Part shown: positions 62,685 through 64,000 of the stretch, in pieces
Layout: each line of letters starts with the position of its first letter
Position numbering within the stretch: the stretch's first letter is position 1
NCBI GenBank assembly: GCA_017473775.1
Contig: JAFUJH010000052.1
Span: 17,514 to 81,513 of the forward strand
Direction of reading: 5' to 3'
Origin: Ruminococcus sp.
GTDB lineage: Bacteria; Bacillota; Clostridia; Oscillospirales; Acutalibacteraceae
DNA: 64,000 nt
Program-made: the position numbers and the translations under genes
Notes under the pieces: generated by a model
What the model saw: only the letters and a program-made list of their open reading frames with translations
What the model was told of the DNA's origin: nothing
Databases searched by the model: none

Positions 62685-63281
62685 TTATTCTGCAGCCCAT
62701 AAGGGCAAGGACTCAAAGGAGACAACCTCTCCTTTATAGGGGAATGTAATTTTGCTCGAATAAAGCAGTGGGGACTTCTGCTCGCTTTTTGAGCCGTACT
62801 TATGGTCTCCCACAAGGGGATAACCTCTGCTTGCAAACTGTACCCGTATCTGATGACTCCTGCCCGTGTGAAGGCGTATACGAACAAGTGACGGGTCTGA
62901 GTCATTAAGTCTGACATACTCAAGCTTTGCCGTTTTAACGCCTTTACGCATTCTTTTCACTGCAAAAACCTTATTCTTCCGCGAATCCTTAAACAGCAAG
63001 TCCTCAAGGACACCTGACTTGGGAGGGATGCCCTCCACACAAGCCACATACTCCTTTATCATATCCCCCTGTGCAACAGACTTTGAAAGTGCGGCGGCGG
63101 TCTGCTTGTTCCGTGCATACACCATAACTCCGCCCACATTCATATCAAGCCTGTGCACAGTATACACCTCGCCCCCAAACTCTGACTTTATAAGCTCAGG
63201 AAGCCCTGCTTCGCTGTCAACTCCCACAGGCTTTACACAGATTATTAAATTTTTATCAGAATACAAAACATCCATATTCAT
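62685..63281 (-). CDS. RluA-family pseudouridine synthase
   Basis: 198 residues, shorter than the about 300 of RluD-type enzymes because it lacks the S4 domain; it resembles the short RluA form. The catalytic motif VHRLDMNVGGVMVYAR carries the essential Asp. RIRLHTGRSHQIRVQ and GYPLVGDHKYG are the other conserved blocks. It isomerises uridine in rRNA or tRNA; the target position is not predictable. The gene stands alone with its own terminator. Confidence 0.9.
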   Translation of the reverse strand: MNMDVLYSDKNLIICVKPVGVDSEAGLPELIKSEFGGEVYTVHRLDMNVGGVMVYARNKQTAAALSKSVAQGDMIKEYVACVEGIPPKSGVLEDLLFKDSRKNKVFAVKRMRKGVKTAKLEYVRLNDSDPSLVRIRLHTGRSHQIRVQFASRGYPLVGDHKYGSKSEQKSPLLYSSKITFPYKGEVVSFESLPLWAAE

Positions 63282-63734
63282 TGTCCCGACTCAACAGACA
63301 GTTACCTGACATTTACTCAGCACTGCCGTTTATAATTATTATTGTCCGCATATTTTTATTATATCAAATACAAAAATGCTTGTCTATAATCTCTTGTAGT
63401 TTACGGTTTTTATCAAAAAAGTAACAGCCACACCCAAATAAAGGTGTGGCTCAGCTTGTCGATAAAGTATAAATCGTGGCTCCCCTTGTCAGGGGAGCTG
63501 TCACCGTAGGTGACTGAGGGGTAGTTAAAAAATTGCATTATATCTGCGTTTTCTCTCCCTCCGTATTTTGCCTTCGGCAAAATCCACCTCTTCTGCGAAG
63601 ACGGCAACCCTTTTGTCTGCTTCGCAGACATTTCCCCTAATAGGGGAATTTCCTCGTCAGAGGGAAGCACGGACTTTTTCTACAGTCACACCGATGTGAC
63701 TTAAAAAATCACATCGGTTTTTTATATGGTATAT
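63282..63734. repeat. Hairpin-rich repeat region
   Basis: No gene. It contains a terminator-like hairpin AGCCACACC/GGTGTGGCT (63426-63451, followed on the minus strand by T's) and a repeat at about 63479-63665 that begins CTCCCCTTGTCAGGGGAGCT. The repeat has successive small palindromes: ATTTTGCC/GGCAAAAT, TGTCTGC/GCAGACA and TTCCCC/GGGGAA. A plus-oriented hairpin ACCGATGTGA/TCACATCGGT with a T run ends it (63690-63723). A shorter remnant of the CTCCCCTTGT element lies at about 38871-38900. The 85-codon minus-strand frame across it is a repeat artefact. Confidence 0.6.
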
Positions 63735-64000
63735 TTATTTCTTTTTATTTTTGAATACAAGAAGCTTGCTGAGGATGTAGTTAAGGATAACTACGATTAC
63801 GCTGATGAGGATTTTTGCAAGCATACCCTCAATTCCGAGGATAGGCTGGTCAAGACCAATGAGCATCAGCAGAGGTACACCGAACCACTCAAGCACACCT
63901 GTGAGGAGCCTTGAGCCTACAAAGGAACCCAACTCCTTAAGGAGTATGCTACCCTTCCAGCTTTTGCTCTCGAACACCCACAGCTTGTGTGTTACAAATG
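63735..64000 (-). CDS. GtrA-like membrane protein (partial, start outside window)
   Basis: The C-terminal 88 or so residues of a protein that continues past the window edge: the frame stays open to 64000 (FVTHKLWVFESKSWKG...). Two or more membrane helices and the LNYILSKLLVFKNKKK end fit GtrA-like/DPMS-associated flippase proteins of about 130-150 residues, which may move lipid-linked sugars across the membrane. A GTG at 63977 is internal and not the real start. Confidence 0.7.
   Translation of the reverse strand, partial: FVTHKLWVFESKSWKGSILLKELGSFVGSRLLTGVLEWFGVPLLMLIGLDQPILGIEGMLAKILISVIVVILNYILSKLLVFKNKKK

Noticed and set aside
63413-63670. 85-codon minus-strand frame
   Set aside because: It is built from the hairpin-rich repeat; such frames recur wherever the repeat occurs.

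Overview
The window reads as chromosome of an anaerobic, fermenting member of the Clostridia, most like Ruminococcus or another Oscillospiraceae genus of gut or rumen. The indicators are two secreted dockerin proteins plus a membrane-anchored cohesin (cellulosome-type parts), AdhE with group B and sensory [FeFe]-hydrogenases, a SpoIIE-type phosphatase, four T-box-controlled amino-acid units, Rrf2 control of cysteine genes and moderate GC. I see no rRNA, tRNA, CRISPR array, prophage or intact insertion sequence. The organism assignment is inference; no marker gene proves it.

Layout. 1-7.9 kb (minus): secreted and lipoprotein genes, two ending in dockerins, then a DUF4428-like zinc-ribbon protein. 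7.9-9.4 kb (plus): a strong promoter, a structured RNA with a possible kissing loop and a 9-nt anti-Shine-Dalgarno, then a membrane-bound LuxR-type regulator. 9.5-13.6 kb: a start-less coding remnant, a CitA/DcuS-type two-component system, a divergent PQ-loop/SGNH-like pair and a transposase scrap. 13.6-20.9 kb (minus): an operon of an MacB-like ATPase/permease, two CydDC-like ABC exporters, a YgbA_NO protein and a DUF454 protein, behind twin inverted repeats. 21.1-26.5 kb (minus): 2-aminoethylphosphonate uptake and degradation (phnX, phnW and a transporter). 26.5-35.9 kb (minus): one tight run adhE - kinase-like gene - two [2Fe-2S] proteins - HydS sensory hydrogenase - SpoIIE phosphatase - LDH-family gene - group B hydrogenase, with a decayed rex upstream.

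36.5-41.4 kb (minus): a GNAT-SnoaL fusion, the cohesin protein, an Rrf2 regulator, cysK and a metY-type gene whose promoter carries a palindromic operator. 41.4-43.3 kb (plus): Trp T-box and trpB2. 43.3-46.4 kb (minus): ABC importer behind a T-box with a Phe (UUC) specifier. 46.5-48.4 kb (minus): sodium:solute symporter behind a T-box with a Tyr (UAC) specifier. 48.5-62.3 kb (minus): a 13-gene branched-chain operon ilvA-ridA-leuACDB-ilvBNCD followed by DUF815 ATPase, MaoC-like and YczE-like genes, behind a tandem Leu/Ile T-box leader. 62.6-64 kb: RluA-family synthase, a hairpin-rich repeat and a truncated GtrA-like gene.

The right half is mainly amino-acid supply under tRNA-charging control. 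The middle is a redox/hydrogen fermentation module that contains its own candidate sensor and phosphatase. The left edge and the cohesin gene at 37.5 kb point to a cell-surface cohesin-dockerin system. All functional statements rest on motifs and context read by eye; no database search was run.
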